From the NCBI RefSeq assembly GCF_001412215.1, contig NZ_LLWP01000005.1, forward strand, positions 372,001-436,000: a stretch of 64,000 nucleotides of DNA. The letters are read 5' to 3'. How positions within the stretch are numbered: the stretch's first letter is position 1; the number at the start of each line of letters is the position of its first letter. Of this stretch, positions 60,190 through 64,000 are shown piece by piece. Origin of the DNA: Pedobacter sp. Hv1. Its GTDB lineage: Bacteria > Bacteroidota > Bacteroidia > Sphingobacteriales > Sphingobacteriaceae. The notes beneath the pieces are model-generated. The model was not told the DNA's origin. It was given only the letters and a program-made list of their open reading frames with translations, and ran no database searches. Both the position numbers and the translations under genes were made by a program.

Positions 60190-60990
60190 ATGACTACTCC
60201 ATCAAATTCAACAGCAAAAAAGAAAATAGGAATTGTATTATCTGGTGGTGGCATTAGAGGGATTGCACATTTGGGCGTTTTAAAAGCCTTTAAAAATGCT
60301 GGCGTTGAGTTTAGCCATATTAGTGGCACAAGCGCTGGCTCTATTGCCGGAGCCTTTTATGCTGCAGGTATTGATCCAGAAGAAGCCTTAAAAATCTTTT
60401 ACAAAACCAAGTTGTTGCGTTTCATTAGGCCAGCATTGGGGTCTTTAGGGTTGATCAACATCGAAAACGTGAAGAATATCTTAAAAGAATATTTCCCACA
60501 CGACCAATTTGAGGCCCTAAACATTCCTTTAACCATTTGTGCCACTAACTTTAGCGAGGGCGATGTGGCTTATTTTACCAAAGGCCCATTGATCAGATCC
60601 ATATTGGCTTCGAGTTGTATTCCTGGTATTTTCAAACCCATAATGATCAACGACCATATGTTTGTAGATGGTGGTATTTTAAATAATTTTCCGGTAGAAC
60701 CCTTACTTAACAACTGCGACTACATTATTGGCTCGTCTTGCAACCACTTGAAACCGGTACATAAAATTACCAAGATTGCCCACCTGATGCAGCGTGCGGG
60801 CATCATGTCTATCAACCACGATATGGAGCGGAAGATTAAATTCTGCGACATTCTTATTGAGCCAAAGGGAATGGGAGAGATCAGCACTTTTGATATGAAA
60901 AAAGCCGAAACCATTTATTGGTTGGCTTACGAGGAAACCTTAAAATCGATTAAGCAAAGTGAAAGCTTTCAGGAATTGTTAAAGGGTTAA
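60190..60990 (+). CDS. Patatin-like phospholipase
   Basis: 266 residues. Oxyanion hole GGGIRG at 19-24, nucleophile Ser48 in GTSAG, and catalytic Asp160 in DGGILNNFP. There is no signal peptide, so it is cytoplasmic (RssA-like) and distinct from the larger secreted PlpD type. It hydrolyses acyl lipids; the substrate is not defined. It may be co-transcribed with gldB. Confidence 0.95.
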   Translation: MTTPSNSTAKKKIGIVLSGGGIRGIAHLGVLKAFKNAGVEFSHISGTSAGSIAGAFYAAGIDPEEALKIFYKTKLLRFIRPALGSLGLINIENVKNILKEYFPHDQFEALNIPLTICATNFSEGDVAYFTKGPLIRSILASSCIPGIFKPIMINDHMFVDGGILNNFPVEPLLNNCDYIIGSSCNHLKPVHKITKIAHLMQRAGIMSINHDMERKIKFCDILIEPKGMGEISTFDMKKAETIYWLAYEETLKSIKQSESFQELLKG

Positions 60991-61053
60991 TCCAATAGAA
61001 TACAATTATCTTAAACCAATTTATCGAGTTTAAATCGCATCTTCTATACAAAA

Positions 61054-61077
61054 CCCTTCGACAAGCTCGGGATGACA
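61054..61077. repeat. Related palindromic repeat with a TGAC tag
   Basis: cccttcgacaagctcgggat followed by gaca. An imperfect hairpin (CCTTCGA / TCGGGA) with a 3' TGAC tag like that of the copies flanking the GIY-YIG gene. It lies in the otherwise empty 60991-61119 spacer. Confidence 0.55.
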
Positions 61078-61119
61078 CGATAAGCAACAGGATACATTAG
61101 AATAAAAGAGGTTATTCTT

Positions 61120-61836
61120 CTACTGACTTAGAGCCACCAGACGTTCATTTTCTAATACTGGAATAGCCGTACACAGATCTAGTTTTAAACAAAACTGAAC
61201 ATCTTCTTCAATGTTTAACTGCTCTAACCTGTGGCTATGTGAAGATTTGCGTAGATAAGTTCTTAGATCGTCTTTGGCCAATAGATACATATCTTCGGCA
61301 GCTACACAAGAGTCATCAAAATGTTTAAAATCCTTACGCAAGGTATTTACTACAGCACCTGCAAATAAGGTATCTTCTAAGTTAAACTTATCTTTCCAGC
61401 CCGCACAAAGCAAAAGCACATCCTTATCCTGTACTTTTAACCAGTTACACAAAGCTGTTAAATTTAAAAAAGAACCCACTACAACTTGGTGTGCCCTTTC
61501 TTGTGCCATGTGCATGGCTTTGGTGCCATTGGTGGTGGTGAGTACAATTGTTTTACCCGCTACCTTTTCTTTGGTATAAGAGAAGGGCGAGTTGCCAAAA
61601 TCATAACCTGCTACCACTTCGCCATTACGTTCTGCTGCCAACAAATAACCTCGATCACTATAGTTTAAGCAATCTTCTACATTAGCTACCGGAATAATAG
61701 CCGCTGCTCCATTTTCAATACCATAAGTAATAGACGAGGTTGCCCTTAAAATATCAATTACAACAACAATACTTTGTTCAATATCGTATAAATTTAATAA
61801 GGCAGGCGTTAGGCAAACTTCAATGGTTCTTGACAT
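61120..61836 (-). CDS. comB: 2-phosphosulfolactate phosphatase family protein (ComB)
   Basis: 238 residues. VVIDILRATSSITYGIENGA is the ComB N-terminal Mg-binding motif with Asp and Arg; GNSPFSYTKEKV and LTTTNGTKAMHMAQER, and CVAAEDMYLL follow. In methanogens it dephosphorylates phosphosulfolactate for coenzyme M. In this phylum the role is unclear; sulfonolipid or sulfolactate metabolism is a guess. No comA is adjacent. It is downstream of gcvT on the same strand. Confidence 0.92.
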   Translation of the reverse strand: MSRTIEVCLTPALLNLYDIEQSIVVVIDILRATSSITYGIENGAAAIIPVANVEDCLNYSDRGYLLAAERNGEVVAGYDFGNSPFSYTKEKVAGKTIVLTTTNGTKAMHMAQERAHQVVVGSFLNLTALCNWLKVQDKDVLLLCAGWKDKFNLEDTLFAGAVVNTLRKDFKHFDDSCVAAEDMYLLAKDDLRTYLRKSSHSHRLEQLNIEEDVQFCLKLDLCTAIPVLENERLVALSQ

Positions 61837-61840
61837 GTAG

Positions 61841-61952
61841 GGGTTGCAGGTTGTGGGTTATCAGTTACGGGTAATGTGCTATGAGCTACACGTTATAAGT
61901 TATAGGTGATGTGTACCTGACCCTTCAACTTATAACATGCAACCTGTAACCC
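61841..61952. repeat. Long imperfect inverted repeat between gcvT and comB
   Basis: Arms 61841-61866 and 61927-61952 match at 21 of 26 paired positions. The content is the low-complexity word family gcaggttgtgggtt, acgggtaatg, acgttataagtt. The right arm touches the gcvT stop codon, and the left arm lies 4 nt before the comB start. It may end most gcvT transcription, or just be a repeat cluster. Confidence 0.7.
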
Positions 61953-63031
61953 TATTTATAAAATGGAAACTTAACTACTTTAGCTTTAATCTTGTTGTTT
62001 CTGATATCGATAAAGAGTTCTGTACCTTCTTTGGCCAGTTCTTTATTTACATAGCCCATGCCAATTGCTTTTTGTAAAGATGGAGATTGGGTACCCGAAG
62101 TTACCTTACCCACTACATTACCTTCTGCATCAACAATTGGGTAATCATGACGAGGGATACCACGATCGATCATTTCGAAACCGATCAGTTTGCGCTGCAC
62201 GCCTACTTCTTTTTGAGCCAATAAAGCTTCTGAGTTGGTAAACGATTTGGTAAACTTGGTAATCCAGCCTAAACCAGCTTCAATTGGCGATGTAGCATCG
62301 TCAATATCATTGCCATATAAACAGAAGCCCATTTCTAAACGCAAGGTATCGCGGGCACCTAAACCTATTGGTTTAATCCCATATTCGGCACCTGCACTAA
62401 AAATGGCATCCCAAATCTGATCGGCATATTGGTTCTCAAAATAGATTTCAAAACCACCTGCACCGGTATAACCAGTTGCAGAAACAACAACATTCTCTAC
62501 ACCTGCAAAAACACCTTTCTTAAAAGTGTAATATTCCATAGATGCCAGATCTATAGTAGTTAAACTCTGTAAAGCATCTGCCGCTTTTGGACCTTGAATG
62601 GCCAATAGCGAAGTTTGGTCTGAGATGTTATGCATCTCTACATTATTGGTATTGAACTGTTGGATCCAGTTCCAATCTTTATCAATATTACTTGCATTAA
62701 CTACCAACATATAGGTTTTTTCGTCTATGCGATAAACCAACAAATCATCAACAATACCACCGTCTTTATTTGGTAAGCAAGAATATTGCACTTTACCATC
62801 GTGTAGTTTGCTGGCATCGTTACTGGTTACTCTTTGAATAAGATCTAAGGCATTTTCGCCCTTTAAAATAAATTCGCCCATATGGCTCACATCAAAAACA
62901 CCAACCGTATTTCTAACCGTTGCGTGTTCTGCGTTGATCCCTTCGTATTGTACAGGCATATTGTAACCGGCAAATGGCACCATTTTAGCACCTAATGATA
63001 TATGTTTCTCTGTTAATGCAGTATTCTTCAT
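61952..63031 (-). CDS. gcvT: Aminomethyltransferase, T-protein of the glycine cleavage system
   Basis: 359 residues from the ATG at 63031 ([20 protein letters not shown]); a minus-strand -7 element TATTTTTG (63056-63063) is 24 nt upstream, excluding the longer start. [11 protein letters not shown] and the folate-binding [20 protein letters not shown], then [20 protein letters not shown]. It moves the methylene group to tetrahydrofolate, releasing ammonia. It works with gcvP at the far left of the window; gcvH is not seen. Confidence 0.97.
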   Translation of the reverse strand: MKNTALTEKHISLGAKMVPFAGYNMPVQYEGINAEHATVRNTVGVFDVSHMGEFILKGENALDLIQRVTSNDASKLHDGKVQYSCLPNKDGGIVDDLLVYRIDEKTYMLVVNASNIDKDWNWIQQFNTNNVEMHNISDQTSLLAIQGPKAADALQSLTTIDLASMEYYTFKKGVFAGVENVVVSATGYTGAGGFEIYFENQYADQIWDAIFSAGAEYGIKPIGLGARDTLRLEMGFCLYGNDIDDATSPIEAGLGWITKFTKSFTNSEALLAQKEVGVQRKLIGFEMIDRGIPRHDYPIVDAEGNVVGKVTSGTQSPSLQKAIGMGYVNKELAKEGTELFIDIRNNKIKAKVVKFPFYK

Positions 63032-63235
63032 GATATTTTTTAAATATTTGGTTGGCAAAAATACTAAGAATAGCCCAATGTTTTTGGTTTAAAAGTTTTT
63101 TAAACGCAAACAAAGTAAAGATTTTAATACGTATACAAAATTTATAAATATTACAGCAGATCTGCGTTGATGTATGTATCTTTTGCCTATTATTATTTTA
63201 ATATTAACCATTAACAGCACCAAGCCTAAAACTCC

Positions 63236-64000
63236 ATGCAAAAACTGAGCTCGTACGTCCTTTTTATATTAGTAAGCTTATCGCTAACCGCAAGCGCACA
63301 ACAAAAAACCTATACCATTCCTTTTCAGTTAACCGATTACAATAACATTGCTATACAGGCTATTTTAAACAAAAAGGATACGGTTAACTTAATGTTCCAT
63401 ACCGCAGCTAGTGCCCTTACCTTAACAGAAGATGCATTAAAGCACATTAAAAGTTTAAAATTTGGCAGAACAGACAGTGTAAAAAGTTGGGGCGGTAGCG
63501 ATAATACTTCTCGCTATAGCGAAAGCAATACGGTACAAATTGGAGGTTTAAAATGGGAGCATGTTCCGATCTGGGAAAACAAAAACTCTGGACAACAAAC
63601 GGATGGCAAGTTTGGCCTCGAGCTTTTCGAAAATAAGGTGATCGAAATCGACTTCGATAAAAAAGTGCTGATCGTTTCTAACGGTCTACCTGCTAAGGCT
63701 AAGACATACGAAAAACTTAAACTTACATTTGAAAACGAAATGATGTTTGTAGAAGCCAATGCTACCTTAGGCAACAATAGCCTTAAAAACAAATACCTGA
63801 TCCATTCTGGTTATGCAGGTGCCATTTTATTCGACGATCAATTTGTGGCCGACCATAAAATTGGCGAGCAATTAACCATCACTGCCGAAAAACAGCTTAA
63901 AGATTCATTTGGCAATGTATTAAAAACCAAAAAAGCCATTTTACCTGCATTTACAATAGGTAGTCAAAAACTTAGCAATGTATCTGTAGGTTTTTTTGAA
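63236..64000 (+). CDS. Secreted retropepsin-like protein with lost catalytic motif (partial)
   Basis: 255 residues up to the window edge, open at the 3' end. Signal peptide MQKLSSYVLFILVSLSLTAS ending SAQ. The layout matches Bacteroidota aspartyl protease-family proteins: VNLMFHTAASALTLTEDAL where the active site should read like F-x-x-D-T-G-(A/S)-S, and DGKFGLELFENKVIEIDFDK for the usual DGIIG-type strand. Asp is replaced by His and Gly by Ala (HTAA), so the first catalytic motif is absent. The second repeat is degenerate too (YLIHSGYAGAIL). Probably not a protease. Confidence 0.65.
   Translation, partial: MQKLSSYVLFILVSLSLTASAQQKTYTIPFQLTDYNNIAIQAILNKKDTVNLMFHTAASALTLTEDALKHIKSLKFGRTDSVKSWGGSDNTSRYSESNTVQIGGLKWEHVPIWENKNSGQQTDGKFGLELFENKVIEIDFDKKVLIVSNGLPAKAKTYEKLKLTFENEMMFVEANATLGNNSLKNKYLIHSGYAGAILFDDQFVADHKIGEQLTITAEKQLKDSFGNVLKTKKAILPAFTIGSQKLSNVSVGFFE

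Overview
The window looks like chromosome from an AT-rich member of the Bacteroidota, most like the Sphingobacteriaceae (Pedobacter and relatives). The grounds are the gliding lipoprotein GldB, TonB-linked receptors with carboxypeptidase-like N-terminal domains, PorT-like outer membrane barrels, LytTR regulation, a single-chain glycine dehydrogenase, and promoters carrying the Bacteroidota -7 element TAnnTTTG in place of sigma-70 boxes. No rRNA, CRISPR array, insertion sequence with a transposase or prophage was seen. The genus is an inference from gene content.

Layout. 0-6.4 kb: gcvP, a nonsense-broken AlkD-type repair gene, an outer membrane barrel, and a TetR-nitroreductase pair. 6.5-14.2 kb: a large secreted MG2/plug-like protein, a TonB-dependent receptor, and a PadR-PspC envelope-stress pair. 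14.5-24.2 kb: an amino-acid permease, a DisA_N-like (DACNV-type) protein, pirin with a degenerate receiver protein, a subtilase, a pentapeptide protein, a response regulator, an MFS exporter and a DUF2130 protein. 24.2-25.3 kb: palindromic repeats around an acetyltransferase. 25.3-35.2 kb: Tat-exported phospholipase C, alcohol dehydrogenase, aldose epimerase, LytTR regulator plus Hpt protein, an M16-like protein without zinc ligands, and an SUMF1-like/Gfo-Idh-MocA/ApbE run. 35.4-41.8 kb: a CRP-AraC hybrid regulator, tRNA-Val, recO-dgkA, and an MMPL exporter operon. 41.8-46.2 kb: ileS-dksA-like-lspA. 46.3-58.3 kb: mixed housekeeping (serS, rsmI, lnt, a second lspA, nadE) with a small GIY-YIG nuclease gene bracketed by palindromes. 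58.4-64 kb: a barrel, gldB, patatin, comB, gcvT and the start of a retropepsin-like pseudo-protease.

How the genes work together. gcvP and gcvT, two of the four glycine-cleavage components, sit at opposite ends of the window and are not in one operon. Lipoprotein maturation is represented twice: lspA behind ileS, and lnt close to a second lspA. Several genes serve envelope stress and outer membrane traffic.

The most promising unexplained structures are: (1) the palindrome-GIY-YIG gene-palindrome module at 51.87-52.33 kb, where palindrome copies differ by paired compensatory changes; (2) a perfect 15-bp terminator-like hairpin with a T-tract inside the second lspA coding region; (3) covarying palindromes with an AT box around the acetyltransferase at 24.3-25.3 kb; (4) two successive terminator-like hairpins in the leader of the SUMF1-like gene; and (5) a set of genes whose -7 element lies 2-6 nt from the start codon, implying leaderless mRNAs.
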